This document shows positions 6,087 to 15,944 of a DNA stretch of 15,944 nt, piece by piece. The translations under genes and the position numbers were made by a program. This DNA is from Acidobacteriaceae bacterium (GTDB lineage: Bacteria; Acidobacteriota; Terriglobia; Terriglobales; SbA1): the NCBI GenBank assembly GCA_003156615.1, contig PMHI01000349.1, positions 4,974 through 20,917 of the forward strand, read 5' to 3'. Within the stretch, counting starts at the first letter, position 1. Each line of letters starts with the position of its first letter. The notes under the pieces are model-generated. The model saw nothing but the letters and a program-made list of their open reading frames with translations. It searched no databases and was not told where the DNA came from.

Positions 6087-7400
6087 ATGAAACCGCTGAT
6101 GCTGACCGCTATTGTTGCTGTTTTATTAGGCGCAACCGTTGCCGAAACAGGCCCGCCGACGCCAAACTACGCCTTTGTAAACGGGCAGTGGTGGAACGGA
6201 TCCGGTTACGAACAGCGCACCGTTTACACGGTGAACGGCATGATTAAGTGGAAGCGGCCTGCCTATATTGATCAAACTTTTGATCTTCATGGCGGGTTCG
6301 TGATTCCCCCGCTGGCTGAAGGCCACAATCACTGGATCGAGCCTTCGAAGGTGGACGACTATAACGCCTGCTATTTGGCGGACGGAGTTTACTACGTTCG
6401 AGACATGGCGAACATACCGTTCCTGGTGGATCAGTTTCGCGACAAAGTCAATCTCCCGACGAGCGTTGACTGGGTGAGTGCCATGACCCCGTTCACCGGC
6501 CCGGGCGCCCATCCCGCGGAGGTCATCGAAGGGTTCGTGCACTTTGGAATTCTCCCCAAGGATTGGAAGCCGGATTATGACGAGCAAGCGGAGTTCGTGG
6601 TCCGCACAGAAAAGGATATTGATGAGCGCTTCCCGCTGTTACTGGAACAGCATCCGGCGTATGTCAAAGCCTTTCTGCTCTTCTCGGACCGCTATGAGGA
6701 AAACCTGAACGACCCAAGCATAAAGGCCGATGCCCGAGGTATGGATCCCAAGCTTCTCCCACATCTCGTCAAGCTGGCGCACGCCGCCGGGCTCAAGGTG
6801 ATCGTGCACATCTATTCCGCAGCGGACTTCAGAAACGCGGTTGCCGCGGGAGTCGACGAAGTCGCACATTTTCCCGGAAACGGATACGGGGTGATCCAGT
6901 CACCCGAGCTATTCCAGATCACGGCAGAAGATGCCAAGGCGGCAGCCAAGGCGCACATTTCCGTAACCACGACGTTGGCCTGGCTGGGCGAGTACAAGGA
7001 AAAAAATCCGTCGAGCTACGAGATCACCAGAGATCAAATTTTAATCCCCAACATGAAGTTACTGAGAGCGGCTGGGGTGCGAATCCTGATTGGAAGCGAC
7101 AAAGCCCGTCGCGACGTAGTGCCAGAACTCCATTCCTTACGCCTTCTCGGAATGCTTTCCGATGCCGAATTACTGCGAATGGATACGGAGACGACTGCCC
7201 AGGCGATCTTTCCCGATCGCAAGATTGGGAAATTGCAAGACGGCTACGAAGCAAATTTTCTCGTGCTCGATCGCGACCCGGCGGCGAACCTGGAAAACCT
7301 GAGTTCGATCTCAATGCGGGTGAAACAAGGGCGGAGGATCTCTGTACCAGCGTCTGCGGTTTCGCGTCCAAGCCCTGATTGCGTGCAGGGCAAGCCTTGA
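6087..7400 (+). CDS. Secreted amidohydrolase-family metal-dependent hydrolase
   Basis: The 437-residue protein begins at the ATG at 6087, giving a clear signal peptide (MKPLMLTAIVAVLLGATVAE). The same frame is open upstream to 5862, but that part is the aminopeptidase relic. Ligands of a subtype-I amidohydrolase are visible: HxH at His80 and His82 (GHNHW), a candidate carboxylated Lys194 (AYVKAFLLF), His241 (VIVHIYS), His261 (EVAHFPG) and the catalytic Asp338 (LIGSD). The C-terminus has the usual GKLQDGYEANFLVLDRDP segment that closes the composite beta sandwich. It is related to imidazolonepropionase-like and prolidase-like exported hydrolases of Acidobacteria. The substrate, probably a C-N bond in a small amide or peptide, cannot be told. 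No strong ribosome binding site is seen, and expression may depend on the promoter of the deleted gene upstream. Confidence 0.85.
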   Translation: MKPLMLTAIVAVLLGATVAETGPPTPNYAFVNGQWWNGSGYEQRTVYTVNGMIKWKRPAYIDQTFDLHGGFVIPPLAEGHNHWIEPSKVDDYNACYLADGVYYVRDMANIPFLVDQFRDKVNLPTSVDWVSAMTPFTGPGAHPAEVIEGFVHFGILPKDWKPDYDEQAEFVVRTEKDIDERFPLLLEQHPAYVKAFLLFSDRYEENLNDPSIKADARGMDPKLLPHLVKLAHAAGLKVIVHIYSAADFRNAVAAGVDEVAHFPGNGYGVIQSPELFQITAEDAKAAAKAHISVTTTLAWLGEYKEKNPSSYEITRDQILIPNMKLLRAAGVRILIGSDKARRDVVPELHSLRLLGMLSDAELLRMDTETTAQAIFPDRKIGKLQDGYEANFLVLDRDPAANLENLSSISMRVKQGRRISVPASAVSRPSPDCVQGKP

Positions 7401-7420
7401 ATGAATATCGCCGTTCGCAT

Positions 7421-7778
7421 CGTTGCATGCGCTCCCGGAAGGTGAATCGAAAAGGGCACCTCTATGTGATTATCGGTCGACGGACTTTTTCGGCGGCTAT
7501 GAACGCGGTCTCGTACTTCGGGAAATATATGGCAGCTGTGTTGGTGGCCGAGCCCATCGGCGGCAAACCAAATGCACCCGGCGACGAGACGTTTTTCACG
7601 CTGCCGTATAGCGGAATCATGGTCAATCTGTCGGATCGTTATTGGCAGGGAACTTGGCCCGATGACTTCTCCGTCTGGCGCGCACCAGAGATCGCCCGCT
7701 CCCGTGACCTTCGTGGACTATGCCGCCGGCCGCGATGCCGCAATGGAAATCATCAAGGCGCAGACGGCGTCTAAATGA
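7421..7778 (+). pseudogene. S41-family peptidase C-terminal relic, frameshifted
   Basis: The first frame reads GHLYVIIGRRTFSAAMNAVS, then AAVLVAEPIGGKPN-PGD and LPYSGIMVNLS-YWQ. This is the C-terminal part of tail-specific-protease-like S41 hydrolases, including the block R-T-F-S-x-A with the catalytic-Ser position, and the V-x-E-P-x-G-G-K-P-N block. Near 7695 the homology moves to another frame with PVTFVDYAAGRDAAMEIIKA and a stop at 7776. The N-terminal and PDZ parts are missing, so this is a fragment with an additional indel. It follows the amidohydrolase directly. Its stop overlaps the next start as ATGA, a typical arrangement of a former operon. Confidence 0.7.
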
Positions 7779-8995
7779 GGACCATGGGCAGCAACGCTTG
7801 GATTTCAGTTTTTCTTGTCGCGGTCTTAGCCACTGCTTTTGGGCACGCAACCGATCAAACAACCGTTGCCTTCAACTCACACCAGTCTTCAATCTCTGGG
7901 CCCTTCAGATTGGTGGATGGACGCATTTTTGTCGATGTTAGCGTGAACGAGGAAGGGCCGTTTGCCTTCATCTTCGACACCGGCGGCAACGCCGTTATCA
8001 GTACAAAATTGGCCGAGGGCTTGCATTTGTCCGCCGGTAACACCGAAACTGGGACGGGTACGGGAGAGAAGCCCGTAACGGCTGTCGATACTACGGTGCG
8101 AGAGCTGCAAATAGGAGACCTGCGGCTCTCGAATATAGCCTTCCACGCGATCTCCTTGGACGATGCTCCTGCAGTTTTTGGAAACCAGCCGCTGGATGGC
8201 ATCATTGGGTTCCCGATTCTCGAGCAGTTGATCGTCGAAGTCGACTACGAGACGAACCGGTTGAGGCTGACGCTGCCCTCTGACTATAGGCCACGAAATT
8301 CAGGAAACACTCTCCATTTTGAGCGGCCGCGTTGGGTCCCACTCGTCGAGGCCACTCTGGATGGCATTCGTGGAAATTGTGGACACCGGAGCACGCTTGT
8401 CGCTTCTGCTTTACGGTCCCTTCGTAGATCAAAACAATCTGCGCGCCAAGTACCATCCGGAGGTGAGCGGCATCACGGGCTGGGGACTCGGCGGGCCCAT
8501 TCGTTCTCAGATTGCTCGCGGCAAGATCGTCGCTTTGGGCAACCTAGAGGTCCACGATCCATTGGTTCGCCTGCCCTTGCAGACGACCGGCGGTCTTACG
8601 CTCTCGGACACTGCGGGGCTGATTGGCCCTGACATCTTGAGCCGGTTCAGTATCACGTTTGACTATGGCCGCCAATCGATCACCTTTCAAAAGAACCATT
8701 ACTACGGCAAGCGCTCTACTTTTGATCGAGTCGGCGTTTGGCTGGCCAGAATGACGCCAGCGCCAGCGCCGGTTTCAGCGTTATTGATGTAGTTTCAGGG
8801 AGTCCGGCAGACCGTGCGGGAATCAAGTGTGGTGACAAAATACTGGCCATCGACGGCACGCCAGTTAATTCGCTGGACCTTACGGCAGTTCGCGAACGGT
8901 TTAGAAGCGATCCGGCAGGCAGGAAATTGCGGCTGCGCGTGCAGTCTGGCTCTGAGGTGCGAGACGTGGTCCTTCGATTGAGGGACCTGGTCTGA
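7775..8995 (+). pseudogene. Two-domain aspartyl protease with C-terminal PDZ, broken by two frameshifts
   Basis: Three segments in order make one recognisable exported retropepsin-like protein of about 400 residues. Segment one (7775 to about 8375) has a signal peptide, the first catalytic motif FAFIFDTGGNAVIS (Asp68) and the flap/fold motif PLDGIIGFPILEQL. Segment two (about 8375 to 8745, next frame) has the second motif EIVDTGARLSLLL and IGPDILSRFSITFDYGRQSI. Segment three (about 8750 to 8995, back in the first frame) is a PDZ domain with GFSVIDVVSGSPADRAGIK and GDKILAIDG. The two shifts are opposite in direction and restore the frame. All key motifs are intact, so the breaks are recent or are sequencing errors. 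If the gene is functional in vivo, the corrected product would be a periplasmic peptidase. Confidence 0.75.
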
Positions 8996-9640
8996 ACCAA
9001 GCTGCGCTGTTGCCGGTGGAGCTAGCTGACCCGGTGCGTTTGGGCAAGGCTCACACTTTTGTTCTTCATTTTCTTGTTTCCTTGTGAGGGAGAAGGCTCC
9101 TCCATAGTTCACTGCGTGGGAAGGTGATGGTATTATCCGATTTGATCCCAACCAGCTCCCCCAGCGCCTTCCAATGCCTCGGATGGAATGGGATCAACTT
9201 TTGCGGAATTACTTCTCGACAAACTATGGGAATGGGCACCCGTAAAAGAATTGGAAGTTTTTGGCAGCTTACACAATTTTCATGGCAAAGGCTTCCGTTG
9301 AGACATACGGGAAATACACCCAGAGCGTGGCGGTTAACCGTGCGCGCTAAATTGAATCGCCTCAGGGTGCAAAGTTGGCAGACTCTAGACCGCCGATGTC
9401 TCATGTTGCTTGGGGCATAATTGAGGGATGAGAGCGTGCATTCAAGACCACATGGGCTCATGGAGAGCATCAATTCATCTTGAATCTGATTAGGGAAGCG
9501 CCGAGTCCACGGACCACTGTGGGTCGTAGACGGCCAGAGGCGCAAGAGAAAAAACCGCGACCGTGAATCGGGGCCGCAAAGATAGTATGTTTCAGAGCAC
9601 ACACTTGGTTGACAAATCGAATCCGCAGCCAGCGTGACTT
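8996..9640. other. Intergenic stretch without a recognisable gene
   Basis: About 645 bases between the broken protease and the FAD-linked oxidase. Short open readings exist on both strands (for example plus-strand 9124-9420 and minus-strand 9066-9602), but none has a ribosome binding site, a signal peptide or a motif I recognise. No strong terminator hairpin or repeat was seen. Given the relics on its left it is probably decayed sequence. Confidence 0.5.
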
Positions 9641-10987
9641 ATGAACAAGAGGACTTTTATCAAACTCTTCGCTGCAGTGCTAGCATCTGCTCCGGTCATG
9701 CGTCTTCTGGCCTGGGCAGGACAGGAGAAACTCAGAAACTGGGCCGGCAATATCGAGTACAGCACCGACCGGGTTCAGACTTCCACTTCGCTAGCGCAGG
9801 TACAGGACTACGTCAAGACGCAACCCAAGCTGAAAGTGCTGGGCACGCGGCATTGCTTCAACAACATTGCCGACAGTAAGGATGGGTTCCTGTCGCTGAA
9901 GCCGATGGACGAAGTGATTTCTCTCGATCCTGCGAAGCGCACCGTGACGGTCGCCGGGGGCATCACCTATGGACAGTTGTGCCCCTATCTCGACGCCAAG
10001 GGCTTTGCCCTTCACAACCTCGCCTCGCTACCTCATATCTCCGTCGCGGGCGCGTGCAGCACTGCGACCCATGGATCTGGTCAGAGAAACGGTAATCTGG
10101 CTACGGCAGCCTCTGGACTGGAAGTGGCGACGGCGGACGGCACAATCGTAAACCTGTCGCGCGAACGAGACGGCGAAACCTTTAATGGGGCGGTCGTCGG
10201 ATTGGGTGCTCTCGGGGTAATCACAAAAGTCATTCTCGACATTCAGCCGCGCTTCATGATGCGTCAGTATGTGTATGAAGACCTTCCCCTTCGCGAGTTG
10301 AAAGAACACTTTGATGCCATCGAATCCAGCGGCTACAGCGTGAGCCTGTTCACCGACTGGCAAAAGCAGCGCATCAATGCGGTGTGGATCAAGAGCCGCA
10401 TCGAAGAAGGACAGGAATTTCACGCCAGCCCCGAGTTTTTCGGAGCCAAGCTTGCTACCCGCAACCTGCACCCGATTACAGCGCTGTCGGCGGAAAACTG
10501 CACCGAGCAGATGGGCGTTCCCGGTCCGTGGTATGAGCGCCTGCCGCACTTTCGCATGGGTTTCACGCCCAGCGCCGGTAAGGAATTGCAATCGGAATAC
10601 TTCGTGCCACGGCAGCAGGCGGTGGAAGCAATCTTGGCGGTCGAGAAGCTGCACGATCAAGTGAGCCCGTCGCTGCTGATTACCGAAATCCGCACCATCG
10701 CCGCCGACCATTTATGGATGAGCCCGTGCTACGAGCAAGACTGCGTAACCATCCACTTCACCTGGAAACCAGATTGGCCTGCTGTAAGCAAACTGCTGCC
10801 GGTCATCGAAAGGGAACTCGCTCCATTCAACGCGCGCCCACATTGGGGGAAGCTGTTCACAACTTCTCCGGCGCAATTGAAGAGCATTTACAAGAAGATG
10901 CCTGAATTCGTTGAACTGAGCAGGCGCTACGATCCCCAAGGCAAGTTTCGCAACGACTATCTGAACCGGAACATCTTCGCTGCTTAG
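9641..10987 (+). CDS. Exported FAD-linked oxidase, alditol/aldonolactone oxidase-like (VAO family)
   Basis: A 448-residue flavoprotein with an N-terminal export signal (MNKRTFIKLFAAVLASAPVM). KRTFIK resembles a degenerate Tat motif, which would suit export of a folded flavoprotein. The FAD-binding domain shows the block VLGTRHCFNNIADS, where His71 sits at the position used for covalent flavin attachment in alditol oxidase and related enzymes. Further FAD contacts are VAGGITYGQLCPYLDAKG, SVAGACSTATHGSG and VVGLGALGVITKV. The C-terminus (YDPQGKFRNDYLNR) is the typical end of the D-arabinono-1,4-lactone oxidase/alditol oxidase group. The likely reaction is oxidation of a polyol or sugar lactone with O2 or another acceptor. 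The substrate is not determinable. The length fits the family. The ribosome binding site is weak, and the start rests on the signal peptide. Confidence 0.88.
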   Translation: MNKRTFIKLFAAVLASAPVMRLLAWAGQEKLRNWAGNIEYSTDRVQTSTSLAQVQDYVKTQPKLKVLGTRHCFNNIADSKDGFLSLKPMDEVISLDPAKRTVTVAGGITYGQLCPYLDAKGFALHNLASLPHISVAGACSTATHGSGQRNGNLATAASGLEVATADGTIVNLSRERDGETFNGAVVGLGALGVITKVILDIQPRFMMRQYVYEDLPLRELKEHFDAIESSGYSVSLFTDWQKQRINAVWIKSRIEEGQEFHASPEFFGAKLATRNLHPITALSAENCTEQMGVPGPWYERLPHFRMGFTPSAGKELQSEYFVPRQQAVEAILAVEKLHDQVSPSLLITEIRTIAADHLWMSPCYEQDCVTIHFTWKPDWPAVSKLLPVIERELAPFNARPHWGKLFTTSPAQLKSIYKKMPEFVELSRRYDPQGKFRNDYLNRNIFAA

Positions 10988-11041
10988 CTTTCAAAGGATT
11001 TGTTTTGAATGGCCCGGAGCTAGAAATTCAGGAGCGTTTTC

Positions 11042-13180
<2,139 letters not shown>

Positions 13181-13259
13181 TCGGTGCCGCCACAGCGACC
13201 GTTCCCCCCATTTTCTGGGTAGAATCGTTGAACAAGGACCTCATGATCAGGTATGAATC

Positions 13260-14261
13260 ATGAAACTGTCGAGTCTGCTGTGTCTGAGTCTTCTTCTGGG
13301 TATTTGCAGCGGCGTTGGGCACGCGGTTTCCTTCAAGTACAAGCGCCTGGGCAACCCGCAGGACGTGCAGGTCCGTCCTGAGGCCGGGATCGCCATGATG
13401 GGCGGCGGTTCTGACCTGAGCGAAGCATTCCGCTGGCTGTGCGGCAAGGCCAACGGTGGCGACTTCCTGATTCTGCGGGCGCGCGGCAACGACGCCTACA
13501 ACCCGTACGTCAACGGCTTGTGCAAAGTGAATTCGGTGGCAACGCTGGTGATTTCCAGTCGAAAGGCCGCGCAGCAGCCGCGCGTGGCGGAGATCATCCG
13601 CCAGTCGGAAGCGGTTTTCATCGCCGGCGGCGATCAGTCACTCTATGTGAACTTCTGGAAGGGAAGTCCGGTGGAAGATGCCATCAACGCGCATGTGGCC
13701 GCGAGCAAACCCATCGGCGGGACCAGTGCGGGCCTGGCCGTGCTCGGACAGTTTGTCTTCGGCTGCTTGGAAGACAAACCGAATGATGCCGATCTCACGT
13801 CGCGCGAGGTTCTGACTGATCCCTACATGAAGCGGGTGACCGTGATACGCGATTTTCTGAAGGTTCCCGGTCTGGATAACATTCTTACGGATAGTCACTT
13901 CGCCAGGCGCGACCGCATGGGGAGAAGCCTGGGATTCCTGGCGCGCATCGTGATGGATGGTTGGTCGAAAACGCCCCGTGAAATTGCCATCGATCAAACA
14001 TCGGCGCTGCTGGTAGATGGTAACGGCCGAGCAAAGATCGTGGGCACGGGCCTGGGCGTTTATTTTCTGCAAGTCACGGAAGCGCCGGAGGTATGTAAGC
14101 CCGGCCAGCCCTTGACCGTGCGCAACATTGCCGCCTATCACGCGCCCACGGGAGCCACGTTCGATGTGCGCGACTGGAACGGCGAAGGCGGGGAAAGCTA
14201 CGTGATCTCAGTCGACGCGGGCCAAGTCCGTACCAGCCGCATTGGAAATGCGGTTTATTAA
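13260..14261 (+). CDS. Secreted cyanophycinase-like peptidase (S51 family)
   Basis: A 333-residue protein with a signal peptide (MKLSSLLCLSLLLGICSGVGHA), starting at an ATG preceded by a weak AGG. The glutamine-amidotransferase-like fold of family S51 is indicated by GIAMMGGGSDLSEAF, FIAGGDQSLYV (oxyanion/GGDQ block), the nucleophile Ser156 in GGTSAGLAVL and the histidine block TDSHFARRDRMGR (His213). Intracellular cyanophycinases degrade cyanophycin to beta-Asp-Arg dipeptides. An exported member would act on external cyanophycin or another isoaspartyl-type polymer (inference). No cyanophycin synthetase is present in the window. It lies 79 bases after ptrB on the same strand, so two peptide-degrading enzymes are adjacent. 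Confidence 0.85.
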   Translation: MKLSSLLCLSLLLGICSGVGHAVSFKYKRLGNPQDVQVRPEAGIAMMGGGSDLSEAFRWLCGKANGGDFLILRARGNDAYNPYVNGLCKVNSVATLVISSRKAAQQPRVAEIIRQSEAVFIAGGDQSLYVNFWKGSPVEDAINAHVAASKPIGGTSAGLAVLGQFVFGCLEDKPNDADLTSREVLTDPYMKRVTVIRDFLKVPGLDNILTDSHFARRDRMGRSLGFLARIVMDGWSKTPREIAIDQTSALLVDGNGRAKIVGTGLGVYFLQVTEAPEVCKPGQPLTVRNIAAYHAPTGATFDVRDWNGEGGESYVISVDAGQVRTSRIGNAVY

Positions 14262-14759
14262 CTTCTTCGTGGGCGGCGGTGCGAACTATTTGTACGTTCG
14301 TGCAATTGATAGTTAGTCGCTACGTCATATCCAGTTTCTGAAGTCGACAACACCAGCGGCGACGGAGTTAACTCTGGGTACATTAAGAGGACGACAACAG
14401 TGACTCAGAATGTCTTGCCGTACCAAACTGTGCCTGCCGACACCGTTTGATTTCAATCAGTTACCACTTGTTGTTGCTGTCACGGCAGAGACCGCGGGTT
14501 CGGGTCCCGTCGTCTCCGCCATTTCAAATCAGACTTACCGGAAGCCTTCCGATTCCGCGTGGGTACATAATACGCAGCTTGTTTGGCCGCTACTGGGGTG
14601 AACCCACACGCTGCGACAGTTTTGAATGACTCACATGCCATTGAATTGGGTTTGGGTTGTTCATCGCTAGCCGGGGATGAGGTCTGGAGCAGGAGACGGC
14701 GTTTGAATCCCCTGCTCCAGCATCCTCGTAGAAGTGTTCTCTTCGCCTCCTGTGTTCGG
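14262..14759. other. Intergenic stretch between convergent genes
   Basis: About 500 bases between the cyanophycinase-like gene and the phosphatase, which converge on it. Apart from the tRNA 3'-end-like fragment listed separately I see no gene. Short open readings lack ribosome binding sites and family features. No clear bidirectional terminator was identified. Confidence 0.5.
14494..14521 (+). repeat. tRNA 3'-end-like fragment, possible attachment-site relic
   Basis: GCGGG, a seven-base loop TTCGGGT and CCCGT form a T-arm. They are followed by CGTCTCC, then G, then CCA, exactly the order of a T-stem-loop, acceptor strand, discriminator base and CCA end. G as discriminator and this acceptor strand would suit a tRNA-Ser. 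No matching 5' half (GGAGACG or similar, D-arm, anticodon arm) lies at the right distance upstream, so this is not a complete tRNA. Such orphan 3' ends are typical of att sites left by integration into a tRNA or tmRNA gene, whose intact copy would be elsewhere. Confidence 0.45.
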
Positions 14760-15845
14760 CTATGAGGTGCGTTTGACGATAAACACGCTCTTGTCGTCGA
14801 TCAAGGCTGAGTCGCCGTTCGCCCGGAGAATGTCGTCTTGCTTTACTGCGTAATCCAGCAAGGCGTTGCAAATGTCCCTGGCCGGCTGTCGGTAGTGTTC
14901 GCGCAAAACCATTTCCAGTTGCTCGCGCGCCTGTCTGTCGCTGCCGTCGTAAACTCCATCTGTATAGAGAACTAGAATATCCCCTGGACTCATCAGCGTT
15001 ATCTCACCGAGATCCGAAGATTCGACCTCTGTTTGCCGAAGGTTCAAGGAGTAGTATTTCTTACGATCCGGATGATTTGCGGGGATCTGCAAACCAAGCG
15101 CAAGAAATTGCACCATGCGGCTTTCATTGATGTTCATGAATTTGCGATACTCCGCCGAGAACACCAGCGGTGGAGGATGCCCGAAATTTGCAAAGCGAAA
15201 ATGGCCACCTGGGCGGACTTCGCCGTACACCATGGTTGCGATTTCGCGTGCGGCTTCTTTCTCGATGATCCCCAATGCGTTGCGGGCGGTCACCGATTGC
15301 GCCAGCCGCAGGTTGATGTTTTCGAGTAGCATGGGCGTTGTTCTGCCGTACCGATCTAGTTCGGTGAGCATCAAAGCCTGGAATGTGTCATGTACTGTGG
15401 ATGCGATCTTGGCTGCGATAAGTCCGTGTCCCTGTGCGTCTACGATCAGAACACCCGCCGTCGAATAAAGATCACGCAACTCTTCTGCAACACGCACCTG
15501 TTCGCAGCTCCTTGCGAATCGATACTCCGCTTCCATCTCGAGTCTGTAGCCTGGCATTGTTTTCAGCCACTGCACGTGATCGTCGACCGAATTGCGTAGA
15601 GGAACTCCTGGAGGAAGCGGCTCGAGAAACTCTTTTGACAGGCGTTGAGCCTGCTGAATGCGTGCGTCAATGTCGTAACGCTGTTGAAAATTAATGTATT
15701 CAAAAAGATCCCCACCGACAGTTTCAACAGGAATAGAATTCCCAAACATCTCGATGCCCGGGATGTGCGGTATCGCTCCTTCCGCCGGCATCAACCGCTC
15801 ACGCAGGTATTCATCGATGCTTGGAGCTGTGTTCGTCTTCGTCAT
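14760..15845 (-). CDS. SpoIIE/RsbU-type PP2C serine phosphatase
   Basis: A 361-residue protein from the ATG at 15845. The frame is open further upstream to 15938, but that extension is rich in Arg, Gly and Pro and looks non-coding. Neither start has a strong ribosome binding site. The PP2C metal-binding motifs are present: GGDLFEY (Asp46), VDAQGHG (Asp136), FANFGHPPPLVFS (212-230 region), LMSPGDILVLYTDGVYDG (Asp296) and DDKSVFIV near the C-terminus (Asp350/351). No membrane, GAF, PAS or receiver domain precedes them. Between the first and second motif there are about 85 residues instead of the usual 20 or so, forming a largely helical charged insertion. It probably acts in a partner-switching pathway by dephosphorylating an anti-sigma-factor antagonist. 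No such partner is in the window. Confidence 0.85.
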   Translation of the reverse strand: MTKTNTAPSIDEYLRERLMPAEGAIPHIPGIEMFGNSIPVETVGGDLFEYINFQQRYDIDARIQQAQRLSKEFLEPLPPGVPLRNSVDDHVQWLKTMPGYRLEMEAEYRFARSCEQVRVAEELRDLYSTAGVLIVDAQGHGLIAAKIASTVHDTFQALMLTELDRYGRTTPMLLENINLRLAQSVTARNALGIIEKEAAREIATMVYGEVRPGGHFRFANFGHPPPLVFSAEYRKFMNINESRMVQFLALGLQIPANHPDRKKYYSLNLRQTEVESSDLGEITLMSPGDILVLYTDGVYDGSDRQAREQLEMVLREHYRQPARDICNALLDYAVKQDDILRANGDSALIDDKSVFIVKRTS

Positions 15846-15944
15846 AAAAGAATCCGGCGGCAGTGCACTTCCGGGCATGATAGCAGACCGCATGGCAAGT
15901 CCTGCCCGCCCTTTTGCGCATGGCCGCGGTGAACCCACTTTTCT

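Noticed and set aside
9124..9420. Possible small gene of 98 codons in the intergenic stretch
   Set aside because: There is no ribosome binding site, no recognisable motif and an irregular composition. Other frames of the same stretch look equally plausible or implausible.
10028..10711. Minus-strand open reading of 227 codons opposite the FAD oxidase
   Set aside because: It is a shadow of a well-supported gene, with no start signal and no family features.
14388..14521. Complete tRNA or short tmRNA starting at GAGGACG and ending at the CCA
   Set aside because: The 5' strand has a mismatch with the acceptor strand, no D-arm or anticodon arm can be placed, and the length fits neither a tRNA nor a tmRNA.

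Overview
The window looks like a chromosomal segment of a soil-type, moderately GC-rich heterotroph. Acidobacteriota is my best guess. The reasons are the set of secreted peptidases and amidohydrolases with signal peptides, the LytS/LytTR two-component pair, the secreted cyanophycinase-like S51 protein and the SpoIIE-type phosphatase. No rRNA or other marker gene is present to confirm this.

Left part, minus strand (1-3048). The most interesting content is a two-gene operon that I read as a highly divergent copper membrane monooxygenase (CuMMO, the pMMO/AMO superfamily). The first gene (1855-3048) encodes a polytopic protein. Its N-terminal half carries both PmoC metal-site patterns with exact spacing: D-x3-H-x12-H (CuC) and D-x3-H-x13-H (CuD, with Asp where PmoC has Asn). 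Its C-terminal half carries PmoA landmarks: PGAIVLD, NWP and GYN. It therefore appears to be a natural PmoC-PmoA fusion. The second gene (317-1771) has PmoB architecture: signal peptide, mature N-terminal His, beta domain, two membrane helices, then periplasmic domains. Its C-terminal part is an extended, duplicated, His-rich region. The canonical C-A-B gene order is kept. A small NTF2-like gene follows and runs off the edge.

Middle part (3273-8995). A LytS-type histidine kinase and a LytTR response regulator, transcribed divergently from the CuMMO-like operon, are surrounded by gene debris. Upstream is a DUF418 C-terminal relic. Downstream are a LytS N-terminal relic and a frameshifted Xaa-Pro aminopeptidase N-terminus that runs in frame into an intact secreted amidohydrolase. 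Next come an S41-peptidase C-terminal relic and a two-domain aspartyl protease with PDZ that is broken by two opposite frameshifts. This is a decay or rearrangement zone, unless several indels are assembly errors.

Right part (9641-14261, plus strand). Three intact genes follow: an exported FAD-linked sugar or lactone oxidase (VAO family), oligopeptidase B (ptrB) and a secreted cyanophycinase-like peptidase. A roughly 500-base intergenic stretch after them contains a tRNA 3'-end-like sequence ending in CCA, a candidate attachment-site relic. The window closes with a minus-strand SpoIIE/PP2C phosphatase that has an unusual insertion between its metal-binding motifs.

How the genes may work together is inference. 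The CA-fusion and B-like proteins would form one membrane complex, possibly controlled by the divergent LytS/LytTR pair. The remaining genes are ordinary catabolic and peptide-turnover functions.
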